Positions 24,973 through 33,665 of a DNA stretch of 64,000 nt are shown here, in pieces. This stretch comes from DATEPR01 sp963780635. GTDB lineage: Bacteria > Actinomycetota > Actinomycetes > Mycobacteriales > Pseudonocardiaceae. A program made the position numbers and the translations under genes. Within the stretch, counting starts at the first letter, position 1. The number at the start of each line of letters is the position of its first letter. The DNA lies in the NCBI GenBank assembly GCA_963780635.1, contig CAWACW010000012.1, positions 1 through 64,000 on the forward strand. Direction: 5' to 3'. The notes under the pieces are model-generated. The model was not told the DNA's origin. It saw only the letters and a list, made by a program, of their open reading frames with translations, and searched no databases.

Positions 24973-25923
24973 TCAGCCGTTGCGTTCCTGGAACGACACC
25001 GGATAGCTGGCGTTTCGAATGGTCAGCATGGGGTCGGCGAACTCGATGCCGGGCGGCAGGCTGCCGGGCAGGAACGCGAGCGACCGGTCCGCCTGCGCGC
25101 TGTTCGGCCCGACCTGGCCGATCAGGACGTGACCGAGCGACACGCGTACCCGCTCGTCCGGCCATGGGGTGGCGGGATCGTCGACGACGTCGGAGTCCTC
25201 GGCGAGCTGGGCGTACCAGGTGAACCGCACCGGATCTGCGGCCACCCGCGCGGCAAGTTCCTCCGACAGGTAGTCGGCGGACTTCCTCGCCTGCTCGTCG
25301 GAATCGAGGCTGTGCTCGCCGGCCTCGGGGACGAACTGGTAGCGGACAAAACGGTTGAGGCCCTCGTCGTCGGTGAACTGCACGGCGTTGACAGAGTAGA
25401 AGCTGGTGGTGGCCCAGCTCTGCGGCAACCGGGTCTGGGTGGTCAGGAATGTCTTCGCCGTGGGGTGGCTCTGGAAGAACCTTTCCAGATCCGAACCCGG
25501 AGTCGGCTTGCCGCCGCTGCTGGCGATCGCCTCCAACAACTCACTGAATTCGCTGGACGTCGACACCGGGAATCCGTTGAAACTGTGGTTGACGATGTCC
25601 GTGTTCGAGCCGTCCGGCAGCAGGAACCTGATCGCGAAGCCGCGCGGGTTGGCGTTGGTCTCGGTGTCCGGGATGTTCGGCAGCCCGGTGAAGTCGGAGA
25701 AGCGGACGATCACCGGCACCGAGGACTCGCTGAAGAGCTGGGCACGGCACAGTCGCCGCGCCTCGGCGCTCGGGGTATAGGTCCCCTGGAGGATGAGCCC
25801 TTTGGTGTGGACGGCACGGGCATGATGCTCGCCGAAGGCTGCGTGGAAGTCCTGGACGAGCTTGGCCGGTAGCCGCTCGGGAAGTTCTTCCCCAACGGCC
25901 GTGCGGTGTCGGGTGGTGGCCAT
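24973..25923 (-). CDS. Haem catalase-family protein (SrpA-like, small subunit)
   Basis: 316 aa from ATG 25923, with AAGGGA a few bases upstream; ATGs at 25938 and 25941 are alternatives. Mini-catalase fold: catalytic His39 in HARAVHTKGLILQGTYTP, VIVRFSDFTGLPNIPD, the haem-side Asn/Phe in IVNHSFNGFPV, and YSVNAVQFTDDEGLNRFVRY. It lacks the C-terminal flavodoxin domain of large catalases and the KatA helical tail. Members are peroxidases or lipid-peroxide-acting enzymes and can have low catalase activity. No export signal is seen. Confidence 0.88.
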   Translation of the reverse strand: MATTRHRTAVGEELPERLPAKLVQDFHAAFGEHHARAVHTKGLILQGTYTPSAEARRLCRAQLFSESSVPVIVRFSDFTGLPNIPDTETNANPRGFAIRFLLPDGSNTDIVNHSFNGFPVSTSSEFSELLEAIASSGGKPTPGSDLERFFQSHPTAKTFLTTQTRLPQSWATTSFYSVNAVQFTDDEGLNRFVRYQFVPEAGEHSLDSDEQARKSADYLSEELAARVAADPVRFTWYAQLAEDSDVVDDPATPWPDERVRVSLGHVLIGQVGPNSAQADRSLAFLPGSLPPGIEFADPMLTIRNASYPVSFQERNG

Positions 25924-26106
25924 CGAAGGTCCCTTCATCATGGCCTCACCTGCCGGTGCGGATATCCGCCACCGTAAGCACCATCCGGGGTCGCAGCCAA
26001 TCGGAACCATTCCGTGTCGCACTGGGCGAAGGTGCGTGAATGCACGGTGATCACCAACATGGCCCTGTTCTCCCGACGCTGCCGCGAAGTGACAAGTGGC
26101 TCTCTG

Positions 26107-26310
26107 TAGCGGATCTTCAACGAGGAGCTCGAGCGGGTTCGCGGTAAGGACGGCATCCTGCTGCGGCTGGCGGAGACGGCGATTGCCGAGCCGGGCGGCA
26201 CGCTGCGCAAGGTGATCTATCCGGTGGCCGGGCGCCGTCCCCGCTGTGCTGGACCCACGTGAACGCTACGGCCGATTCGAGCTGGACCTGAGCTCCCACC
26301 TCGCCGCCGC
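26107..26310 (+). pseudogene. Tn3-family transposase fragment
   Basis: The plus strand reads FNEELERVRGKDGILLRLAE, AEPGGTLRKVIYPVAG, then CWTHVN in one frame and YGRFELDL in the next. Tn3-type transposases contain 'LRxVRGKExIL..LAxAAxxxPDxxVRxVxYPVxG' and, near their C-terminus, 'LFWTHVNPYGRFELDM'. The two pieces are joined directly, so most of the gene is deleted, and a frameshift lies inside the second motif. Confidence 0.6.
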
Positions 26311-26581
26311 GGCCACGCTCCCCGGCCTCCGAACCCGGCCCGATCCGCGGCGGACGGTAGCGAGCGCCCGCTCGACTTGCTCGCCGACGAGGAGTAGACG
26401 CGACGCAGGTCGACGTGTGATTCGAGCCGGGCGTTTCCCCGGGCGCCGCCGGTCTCCTGCCGGAATCTCCTGGCAGCTACCCGGGCCGGACTCCAGAACC
26501 TGATGTGGAGGTCCATGTACAGGAGTTGTGGCCGAGATCGCGAGGTCCGGTTGTTGTGCTCCACCATCCATGCCAGACGTA
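26311..26581. other. Non-coding stretch beside the Tn3 fragment
   Basis: No gene or recognisable fragment seen. Frames on both strands are short or have no family character. Confidence 0.3.
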
Positions 26582-27196
26582 TCAGGCGGTCAGGCCGGCG
26601 CTGACCAGCCAGATGTGTTCGCAGGTCGAGGATGCCTTGTGCAAATTCTCGCGGGACTCCTGCGAGGCGTGGTAAAAGGTCCGCTCGATCATCCAGCATA
26701 GGGCGCGTGCCATCGCCGACGCTTGTTCCGGTTCGCCGCCGGCCTGAATGCCGGCTCGTTCCAGGACAGTGGTGATGGCTGTGATGAACAAGTCAGCCGT
26801 ACGGCTCCACAACTCGCCGATCTCCGGCACGGCCAGTGACAGGTCGATCGCCATGCGCATGACCAGGCCGTGCTCGTTCCACAGCTCGACCGTGCGCCGC
26901 ATGGCTGCCGCAATGGCCTGGCGCGGCTCATCGGCCTGCGCGGTGACCCGGGACCGCTCCCACAGGTGCTCAACCGTCCGGGCCACGAGCGCCGTGACCA
27001 CTTCCTGCTTGGAGCCGAAGTAGAAGTACAGGGCGCCGCGGGTGATACCGGCGCCCTGGGCGATGTCGCCGACGGTCATGGCGTCGTAACCCTTCTGCGC
27101 CAGCAGAGCTTCGCAGGTGTCCAGAATGGCCCGCTCCCGGACATCGCCCTTGCGTTCGGTGCTGCGTCGGCTTCGCGCGGGCTGGTGGCCGGGCAT
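26582..27196 (-). CDS. TetR/AcrR family regulator
   Basis: 204 aa from ATG 27196. The N-terminal DNA-binding domain is ILDTCEALLAQKGYDAMTV with DIAQGAGITRGALYFYFGSK as the helix-turn-helix. The ligand domain ends with a conserved-looking ARALCWMIERTFYHASQ segment. The start overlaps the stop of the upstream SDR by one base (TGATG), so it is co-translated with that enzyme and probably represses the operon. Longer N-terminal extension is possible but overlaps the SDR gene. Confidence 0.88.
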   Translation of the reverse strand: MPGHQPARSRRSTERKGDVRERAILDTCEALLAQKGYDAMTVGDIAQGAGITRGALYFYFGSKQEVVTALVARTVEHLWERSRVTAQADEPRQAIAAAMRRTVELWNEHGLVMRMAIDLSLAVPEIGELWSRTADLFITAITTVLERAGIQAGGEPEQASAMARALCWMIERTFYHASQESRENLHKASSTCEHIWLVSAGLTA

Positions 27197-28044
27197 CAGA
27201 GCTGAGCGCCCTCGGCGAAGTCGGTCGTACGGGAGAGCGTCTCCCATGCGGCGATGTCCTCGTCCACGGCAGTGCGCGCGGTGGTGACCAGTCGCAGCGC
27301 GTCCGAGCCCAGGACGAGGTGGGCCGGCGGCTGGTCTAGCGACGTGATGTGCACGACGGCGTCCCCTGCCTTGGCCGGGTTGCCGAGTTGGTTCCCGCTT
27401 GCCTTCTGCCTCGCTTCGCGGATGGGGGTGAACAGCTCGTCGTAGTCGTCGATGGACTGCGCGGCGCGTGTCATGGACCGTCCGGCCCAGTCGGTGCGGA
27501 AGGAGCCGGGCTCGATCGCCGTCACGTGGATCCCGAACTGCGCGACCTCCTTGCCCAGCGCCTCAAGAATGCCTTCCAGGGCGAACTTGCTGCCGCAGTA
27601 GGCGGACATGCCGGGCACGGCCATGAGCCCGGCCATGGAGGTGACGGCCATCAGGTGTCCGCGGCGGCGCCGGCGCATGTGGGGCAGTGCTGCCTGCAGG
27701 GTGGCCACTGTCCCGAGTACGTTGACCTCGAATTGCCGCCGCACCTCGGCCAGTGGCGTCTCCTCGAGGGTGCCCTCCAGGCCGTAGCCGGCGTTGGCGA
27801 TGACGACATCCAAAGCTCCGATGCTCTGCTCTACCTCTGTGATCACATTCGAGACGGCGTCGCCGTCTGTCACGTCCAGGATGCGGCCGTGAGCGTGCCC
27901 GGGTTTGAGCTCTTCGAAGGCCCGCAGGTCCTGCTGTGAGCGGACCGTGCCGACGGCGGTGTGCCCGGCGGCCAGGGCCGCCCGGGCGAAGGCACGTCCA
28001 AGGCCCGTGCTGACGCCGGTGATGAGCCACTTCTGCTCCTGCAT
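27196..28044 (-). CDS. SDR family oxidoreductase (retinol-dehydrogenase-like)
   Basis: 282 aa. LITGVSTGLGRAFARAAL (TGxxxGxG), VVIANAGYGLEGTLE (NAG), Ser in MAVTSMAGL and YCGSKFALEGILEAL (YxxxK) give a complete catalytic set. The GYGLEGTLEETPLAEVRRQF segment and the C-terminal helices are typical of the 17-beta-HSD/retinol dehydrogenase-like classical SDRs common in actinobacteria. First gene of an operon with the TetR regulator. A small inverted repeat, GGAGC-N6-GCTCC at 28071-28086, lies just upstream and could be an operator. Confidence 0.9.
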   Translation of the reverse strand: MQEQKWLITGVSTGLGRAFARAALAAGHTAVGTVRSQQDLRAFEELKPGHAHGRILDVTDGDAVSNVITEVEQSIGALDVVIANAGYGLEGTLEETPLAEVRRQFEVNVLGTVATLQAALPHMRRRRRGHLMAVTSMAGLMAVPGMSAYCGSKFALEGILEALGKEVAQFGIHVTAIEPGSFRTDWAGRSMTRAAQSIDDYDELFTPIREARQKASGNQLGNPAKAGDAVVHITSLDQPPAHLVLGSDALRLVTTARTAVDEDIAAWETLSRTTDFAEGAQL

Positions 28045-28214
28045 TGTTCCTCCAGCGCTAGGACTCGGAAGGAGCCTGGTTGCTCCCTCACCTCAAATTC
28101 TACACGGCGTTGATTTTTGTCATCGTCATGCAGATTCTGGTGACGCCTTACGACTCCGCCAACTGCCCCATGGCGATCTCCCCAGGACGAGAGCAGAGGT
28201 CGGAGGCGTGCACC

Positions 28215-28516
28215 GTGACACTCACAAGGGGTCATTTGTGGCCGCCGGTCATCACCGAGGACACGCTGCACACCGTGCTGCGGCGCCGGGCGAACGGGGA
28301 ATCGGTCGATCAGATCCAGCCGGACCTGATCATCCCCACCGGCAAGCGCAGGGGACAGAATCCCCCGTCGCCAGCAGCTACCGGGCTCTCGCCGAGCACG
28401 CCAAGCGCGAGACATACCCCGAAGCGGTCGCCCAGGCGCACGACGACCTCGCCGCCCTCACCGGCAGCGAGGTTCCTGAACCTCGCACAGAAGCCAAGGC
28501 CCTGACGACACGCTGA
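28215..28516 (+). pseudogene. Frameshifted recombinase-associated HTH-like gene
   Basis: From GTG 28215 the plus strand encodes VITEDTLHTVLRRRANGESV then DQIQPDLIIPTGKRRGQN. After a one-base shift in a C-run near 28365 it continues VASSYRALAEHAKRETYPEA and ends at a stop at 28516. I recall similar 'IQPDLIIPTGKRKGxNPSxASIYRALAEHxK' segments from actinobacterial recombinase-type proteins, but the family is not certain. Correcting the shift would give about 100 residues. Confidence 0.45.
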
Positions 28517-28743
28517 GTTGCTTTTCACTTCGCTGCAGCTTCGGGAGAACGGGGCCGACAAGATTGTGTGGCGCCGCTTCCAGCTACGTAGGGTAGTTAG
28601 TCGGCTGGCCCAGACCCGCCTCGAGGGATGCCCGACGCCGACCGTGGCGCCCAGCGCGCCGGGCAGGTCGCGCTGCACAGTTGCTCGGCGCAGGGGTAGA
28701 CGAACTCAGGACCCTTCAGTGCTGTGTGGACCGGCTGCCGCGT

Positions 28744-29937
28744 CTAGTGGCTGGTGGCGGTCAGCCAGCCGCGGTGCAGGGCGGGGGAGAGTTCGTGCGC
28801 GGCGGAGTCGCGGAGGGTCTCCTCGTCGTGCAGGTAGCCCTCGGTGGTGGACAGGGCGGCGTGCCCGAGGTCGCGTTGGACCTGGCGGGGCGGCACGCCG
28901 CGTTCGGTGGCGTGGGTGGCGTAGGCGTGGCGCGCCGAATGGGGGTGGATGGTGTCGCGCAGCGGTTGCAGGTGGGTGGCGATGAACCTGGCCTGCGGGC
29001 CGGCCAGCAGCTCCCGCAGCCAGTGCGCCCGCGGGGGCTGCGCCCCCGGTGCCGGACAGAAGGTGGCGCACAGCCGACGCAGCAGCGCGGTGATGTGGGT
29101 GACGTGCACTCGTCGGCCGGTGCTGGTGGTGAACAGTGGCTCCGGTGGCGCGAGCCCGACCTGGCCGCGTAGCGCCGGCACGGCGGGGCCGCGGCGGGTG
29201 CTGAGATAGGTGTCCAGTGCGTCGGCCACCGGCGGGGCGAGCGCGACCTCGCGATCCTTGGCGCCTTTGCCGTGCACGCGCAGCACGCCGACACCCCCGG
29301 CCACCGGGCGGCGGTAGTCGGTGATGTTGACGCCGAGCAGTTCGTCGGCCCGCACGCCGGTGCCGATGAGGATCTCGATCATGGCGCGGTCGCGGCAGCC
29401 GTCGCGGCGGTGCTCGGCCAGCAGCCAGGCCGCCAGCAGCAGGGCGCGGCAGGCCTGAAACGACCAGCGGGCGGTGCGGGACGGGGTGCCGGCGGGCCGG
29501 TTGAGGTGCTGGGCTCGGCGGTCCACGAGCGCGGCGGGGTTGTGCTCGGCCAGGCCCTCCCGCAGCAGGTATTTGCGGTAGAAGGCCGACGTCGCCGACA
29601 GCATCCGGCCGCGGGTGGCGTCGCTGTAGCCGGCTTGGGCCAGCTCGTCCAGCCAGCGTTCGACGTGCTCGACGCGGACCTCGGCGAAGGAGCCGAACCC
29701 GTTGCGCAGGCACCAGGGCAGCCATTCCAGCCCGGTCTGCTCGGCGCGGCGCGCCCGGCCGCGGCGCCGCCCGGGATCCGGGGTGCGGTAGCCGGGCACC
29801 CACTCCAGGGGAATGCCCAGGTCGGTGGCGTAGGCCAGCCGGGTGTTCAGCGAGGCGTAGACGCGCAGGAACTCCGCGAACCGCTCCGGCCCGCTCTTGC
29901 CGTCCTGCTCCGCGTCCACCGGCACGACCAGCGTCAT
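28744..29937 (-). CDS. Tyrosine-type site-specific recombinase/integrase
   Basis: 397 aa, ATG start with GGGAGG upstream. The N-terminal SAM-like core-binding domain is at about residues 80-145 and the catalytic domain at 155-375. The full catalytic set is visible: Arg196 (GTGVRADELLG), Lys224 (HGKGAKDR), His333 and Arg336 (HPHSARHAY), His359 (DLGHAALST) and Tyr368 (EGYLHDEET). It should be able to cut and rejoin DNA. It is divergent from the zinc-finger/coiled-coil gene across an AT-rich tract. No matching attachment-site pair was found by eye. Confidence 0.92.
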   Translation of the reverse strand: MTLVVPVDAEQDGKSGPERFAEFLRVYASLNTRLAYATDLGIPLEWVPGYRTPDPGRRRGRARRAEQTGLEWLPWCLRNGFGSFAEVRVEHVERWLDELAQAGYSDATRGRMLSATSAFYRKYLLREGLAEHNPAALVDRRAQHLNRPAGTPSRTARWSFQACRALLLAAWLLAEHRRDGCRDRAMIEILIGTGVRADELLGVNITDYRRPVAGGVGVLRVHGKGAKDREVALAPPVADALDTYLSTRRGPAVPALRGQVGLAPPEPLFTTSTGRRVHVTHITALLRRLCATFCPAPGAQPPRAHWLRELLAGPQARFIATHLQPLRDTIHPHSARHAYATHATERGVPPRQVQRDLGHAALSTTEGYLHDEETLRDSAAHELSPALHRGWLTATSH

Positions 29938-30017
29938 CCAGCACCCCTCCCACTTTTCGGCGCCCCGTGACGGGCCTGCCGGCGCCCCGTGGCCGCCCGG
30001 TTCGCGGCAGCCAGCGG

Positions 30018-30138
30018 AATCATATCCATAATGCTAGTTATCCATACGAACTTGGTTCCGCGTGTCGGTCTGATAGTTTCAGTAGCGATACCTTAAGCCG
30101 TGCTTTTAGTTTATCAACCAAAAGTGATATGGTGCGTT
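30018..30138. promoter_or_regulatory. AT-rich divergent control region with 8-bp direct repeats
   Basis: About 120 bases of markedly AT-rich DNA lie between the recombinase and the coiled-coil gene, in an otherwise GC-rich window. TATCCATA occurs twice as a direct repeat (30023-30030 and 30039-30046), 16 bases apart. This could be a promoter/operator or an accessory binding site for the recombinase. Confidence 0.5.
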
Positions 30139-30202
30139 TGTCCTGCTAGGACGCCTGGCGGCCCGGATGGCGCTCCCAGGACCGGCGTGAGGGAGACACT
30201 GC

Positions 30203-31408
30203 GTGCACACCACCGGCGCCGAGCGGCCTGCCGCCCCACCAGCCCGCCGCGCTAGCCGCGACGAGCGGCGCGAGGCCACACTGCGGGCGCTGGCGGCCGG
30301 GCAGGACGCCCACTGCGCCTATTGCGGCCGGGCACTGCCGCCCATCCCGCCACAAGGCGGCCGACCCACCCCGTACTGCCCACCTGACCCCGACCACTAC
30401 GGCCGATGGGGGGCCAAGGCCATCACCTGCGCGATGCTCGACGAGCACCGCGAGATCTGGGTGAGCGTCTACGGCCCCGACCAGCCGATGACCGTGATGG
30501 ACACCGAGGCACTGGACGGGCACCTCGCCACAGCGCTGACCGCGCTCGATCCGCTCAGTGCGCAGATCCGCGCACTGAGCACCCACGTCACCGACCAGAC
30601 GGCGGCCGCGCTCGCCGCACGTGATGAGGCCGAAGCGACCCGCGAGGAGGCGCTGCGCCAAGCACAGGCAGCGAGAACCGAACGCGACGCCGCCCTCGCC
30701 GCCGCCGCCCTCGCCGCGACGGAAGCCGAAGCGGCCAGCCGGCAGTCCGAAGCCGACCGCGCCGAACTTCGCGCAGCCCTGGACACCACCGCCCAGGCCG
30801 TGCAGGACAAGAACGCCGCCCTCGCGGCACGTGATGAGGCCGAGCGGACCCGCCAACGCGCCCTGGAGCAGGTCACCGCCACCCTCGATCGCGTCGCCGC
30901 ACTGCAGACCGAGTTGTCCAGCGAGCGCGCCGCCGCGCTGGATCGACTCGACCACGTGCGCCGCGACGCCGAGCAGGCCCAGCAGGATCTGCGGGCCTCG
31001 CTGGCCACCGAGCAGGAGAACCGGCTGCGCGAGCAGGCCGGGGACTACGCCGAGCGCGCCCGCGCCATCCAGGGGGCAGCCGACCAACGCCTCGCCGGCC
31101 TGGCCGGCCAACTCGCCCAGGCCACGCAGTCCTACGCCGAGAGCCTCGGGCCCCTCCACACCCAACTCGGCGCACTCCGCGGTGACCTGGCGACGCGCAC
31201 CGCCACTGCCACCGCGCTACAGCAGCAGCTCACCGCACTGCACACGGTTCTGCGCCAGGCGCTGCGGGACACCCCGGACCACGAGCAGTTCCGCCAACTC
31301 GTCGCCGCCACCCTGCCGCAGGCTCCGCAACCGGAGACAACGCAACCGGAGACAACGCAGCCGGGGACTCCGCAACCGGGGACAACGCGAGACGGGACTC
31401 CTCACTGA
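30203..31408 (+). CDS. Zinc-finger plus long coiled-coil protein, partner of the recombinase
   Basis: 401 aa, GTG start after GAGGGAG. Residues 38-76 form a putative zinc site from Cys38, Cys41, Cys59 and Cys76 (HCAYCGRALPP...YCPP...AITCAM). Residues 115-350 are an Ala/Glu/Arg/Gln-rich heptad region without prolines, a long coiled coil reminiscent of KfrA or SMC-like proteins. A low-complexity tail repeats ETTQP. I do not recognise a named family. Its divergent position next to an intact recombinase suggests a DNA-associated accessory role. A broken relative lies at 33332-33665. Confidence 0.75.
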   Translation: MHTTGAERPAAPPARRASRDERREATLRALAAGQDAHCAYCGRALPPIPPQGGRPTPYCPPDPDHYGRWGAKAITCAMLDEHREIWVSVYGPDQPMTVMDTEALDGHLATALTALDPLSAQIRALSTHVTDQTAAALAARDEAEATREEALRQAQAARTERDAALAAAALAATEAEAASRQSEADRAELRAALDTTAQAVQDKNAALAARDEAERTRQRALEQVTATLDRVAALQTELSSERAAALDRLDHVRRDAEQAQQDLRASLATEQENRLREQAGDYAERARAIQGAADQRLAGLAGQLAQATQSYAESLGPLHTQLGALRGDLATRTATATALQQQLTALHTVLRQALRDTPDHEQFRQLVAATLPQAPQPETTQPETTQPGTPQPGTTRDGTPH

Positions 31409-31965
31409 CCAACCGGATTCCACATTCGCGCCGGTTGTCCAACGACGAGGAACTCGATCGATCGTCCCTGGCCGGGAGCTTGGCGACGTCGGGTGGGTTG
31501 GTCGACGGTCGCGGGGTGACGCGGCGGGTCGCACCGCATGCGGTTGGCCAGGATGTGTTCCGTCGCGTTGCACCTCGGCGACCGCCCGTTGGACGAGTTC
31601 GCCCCGTTTGCCGAGGAACGCGGTGGCGAGGCTGATCGCGGACCAGTGGTTTGCAGCCTGTCGAGTCCTCGGCAACCCACCGGCCACTTCATTCACTCCG
31701 CTAGCCGGGACCCTGCGCGACGTCGTGCGGCTACCCGACGACGAGTGAACGGGACCGCGGCAGCCGGGTGCCGGGAACCAGGCGCCCGGTGCGCACGCGG
31801 CCTCCCGCAGGACGCCCGTGAGCCCGGCGCGCAACCCGGGTCCGGTCACTGCCAGCTGCGGGTCGGCACCGCGCGTCGAAGGCCTGTCCGCCGGAGGATT
31901 GGCCCGCGTATCTGCCATCGAATTGGACCACGCCCCAACGCCACGGGGTGCGTAGCGTCATCGGC
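31409..31965. other. Region holding an unclassified frameshifted gene tail
   Basis: The only coding-like part is at about 31555-31748 on the plus strand: VALHLGDRPLDEFAPFAEER, a frame change, then AVARLIADQWFAACRVLGNP and LAGTLRDVVRLPDDE before a stop. It looks like a real but broken gene end that I cannot name. The rest shows nothing recognisable. Confidence 0.35.
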
Positions 31966-32094
31966 ATGACGACGAACGATGCGCAGGAGCAGCAACGCCT
32001 TCCGCTGCACGCCCCACGCCTCAACGCGTGGCACCGCTTCGCGGTGTCCACCCGGATCGCCCCTCGTCACCCCACGTCAGCAGGCCAACACTAG
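31966..32094 (+). CDS. Possible 42-residue leader ORF before the second aquaporin
   Basis: Starts MTTNDAQEQQRLPLHAPRLN and ends at a TAG that overlaps the AGGAGG ribosome-binding site of the aquaporin gene. Codon use is GC3-rich. It may be a coupled leader peptide or the beginning of a deleted gene. No family seen. Confidence 0.3.
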   Translation: MTTNDAQEQQRLPLHAPRLNAWHRFAVSTRIAPRHPTSAGQH

Positions 32095-32100
32095 GAGGTC

Positions 32101-32979
32101 ATGGTGAGTACAACTTCTGCACTGCCACGCCAACTTCCCTTGGCGCGTGCTGCTGACGAATTCGTGCTCACCACGGTCCTGCTGTTCCTCGCCGTGACCG
32201 TCGTGCGGTGGCTGCGTGATCCAGGCTCCGCCCTCTACATCGCCAACCTGAACGTCGCACTCGCCGTCATCGCCGTCCTCAGTGCGACCATCCTCGTCGC
32301 GCTGATCTTCACCCCCCTCGGCAAGCGCAGCGGGGGACACATGAACCCCGCCGTGTCAGTCGCCCTGTGGGTGATGCATGCCTTCCCCGGTCGCAGTGTC
32401 CCGCCCTACGTGCTCGCCCAACTCGCCGGTTCCGCCGCCGGGGCTGCTCTCGCGCGCCTGGTGTGGGGATCAGCGGTCTCCCTCCCGCAGGTCGCCTTCG
32501 GCGCGATCCGGCCCGCCGCCACCTGGCAGCCCGCGGCCGTCTTTCTCGCCGAGATGGGCGGCATGACCGGCGTGATCCTGATCGTCGGGTGCATCATGGC
32601 CCATCCTGCCTACATGTGTCTGGTGCCCTACGCCATCGGATTGTCCGTCGGGCTGGTGATCGCTTTCCTCGGTCCGCTCAGCGGAGGCTCGATCAACACC
32701 GTCCGCCAGTTCGGTCCCGCCGCGCTGTCCGGCCAGACCACCGATCTGTGGATCTATCTGACCGCACCGATCCTGGGAGCGGCTCTCGCGGCCGCGATCT
32801 ACCGGCTCTTCGTCCGGCCCGCCCGCCCGCGACGGCCCCTTGCCCAGAATGTGCCGGTGACCAGCGATGAGTCGTCGACTCCAGCCGCCATCCTCGTCGT
32901 CCTACACCGACTGCCTTGCCATCCCACACTGCCTATCCGTCCCGCACTGGCCCCGTCGCCGGAACGCCAGTCCGTCTGA
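32101..32979 (+). CDS. MIP/aquaporin family protein with a degenerate second NPA
   Basis: 292 aa with AGGAGG just upstream. Same architecture as the channel at 20350-21150: the first half-helix has HMNPAVSVALWVMHAF, but the second reads GGSINTVRQFGPAALSG, so NPA has become NTV while the following Arg is kept. Six hydrophobic helices are intact. The change sits at the pore constriction and may alter selectivity or kill transport. The C-terminus adds a Pro/Ser-rich tail of about 45 residues. A hairpin terminator follows. Confidence 0.88.
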   Translation: MVSTTSALPRQLPLARAADEFVLTTVLLFLAVTVVRWLRDPGSALYIANLNVALAVIAVLSATILVALIFTPLGKRSGGHMNPAVSVALWVMHAFPGRSVPPYVLAQLAGSAAGAALARLVWGSAVSLPQVAFGAIRPAATWQPAAVFLAEMGGMTGVILIVGCIMAHPAYMCLVPYAIGLSVGLVIAFLGPLSGGSINTVRQFGPAALSGQTTDLWIYLTAPILGAALAAAIYRLFVRPARPRRPLAQNVPVTSDESSTPAAILVVLHRLPCHPTLPIRPALAPSPERQSV

Positions 32980-32990
32980 GACAGCTGACA

Positions 32991-33027
32991 GGCGGGGCCA
33001 CCGTCCGTGGCCGCCCGCGGCCCCGCC
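32991..33027 (+). terminator. Hairpin terminator after the second aquaporin
   Basis: GGCGGGGCC (32991-32999) pairs perfectly with GGCCCCGCC (33019-33027). The 19-base loop itself contains a smaller GGCCG/GCGGCC pairing. It begins 12 bases after the stop codon. Confidence 0.6.
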
Positions 33028-33264
33028 ATGTCCTATTTCGGCGAGCGGGGGGCCCGCCGCAGCACTGAAATAGCGCTGCTGAGTCGATAGGACTTCGTCG
33101 CTATTCGGCCTGAATCGATCACCGAAATCGCATGGGCGCGCCTCATGGCACCTGCGTGCGCGTCGCACTGGTGACACATCCGAACGCACCACGGAGGGCG
33201 GAGAACCGCGGCTTCCTGGAGGTCAGGAGGACGGCCCCGAAAATCGCCCTGACGAAACCCGTGA

Positions 33265-33328
33265 CGCAACGGCAGATGGACGCAACGGCAGATGGACGCA
33301 ACGGCAGATGGACGCAACGGCAGATGTG
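33265..33328. repeat. Four tandem copies of a 16-bp unit
   Basis: ACGCAACGGCAGATGG is repeated at 33265, 33281, 33297 and 33313; only the last base of the fourth copy differs. It directly precedes the broken zinc-finger/coiled-coil gene. No spacers exist, so it is not CRISPR; it may be slippage-derived or an iteron-like binding array. Confidence 0.85.
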
Positions 33329-33331
33329 AGT

Positions 33332-33665
33332 GGTCGGCTGTGCGGCTACTGCCACCGGCCGGTGCCCGCCGCTACAAGTAGTGCCCGGAAGGCACCGGCC
33401 CCTACGAGCACATCCCGGACGCCGTGACGTGCGAGTACCTGCTCCGCCCAGCGAGCGATGCGCCCTGTGCGGGGCACGACTCCGAGGTCCAACGCCGCTC
33501 ACCAGTCAGGTCGAACAGCTCACCCAGCAACCGAGCGAGGCGAACGACTCCGGGAGACCACCGCCGCCCACATCGCCCGGATCCAGACCGGGGCCACCCA
33601 CCAGGTCGAGACCACATGGGCGGCCGCCGAACAGCGGGTCGACGCGGCACACGCCAGTACGACTG
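33332..33665 (+). pseudogene. Broken zinc-finger/coiled-coil gene, relative of the one at 30203
   Basis: Joining frames gives LCGYCHRPVPAA, then RYK-stop-CPEGTGPYEHIPDAVTCEYL, then LTSQVEQLTQQ and ETTAAHIARIQTGATHQVET. The Cys spacing (CGYC...C...TC) and the following coiled-coil-like part parallel the intact protein's CAYC...YC...ITC plus coiled coil. An in-frame TAG replaces what is probably a Tyr codon, and at least two frameshifts follow. Confidence 0.45.

Noticed and set aside
28706..29953. A 415-codon frame overlapping the recombinase
   Set aside because: Same strand but wrong frame; the 28744-29937 frame carries all catalytic residues.
30621..31748. A 375-codon Pro/Arg/Ser-rich frame inside the coiled-coil gene
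   Set aside because: Frame-shifted shadow of the coiled-coil gene; only its last 40 codons, beyond that gene, may be real and are listed as a remnant.
33265..33328. CRISPR array
   Set aside because: The repeats are directly tandem with no spacers.
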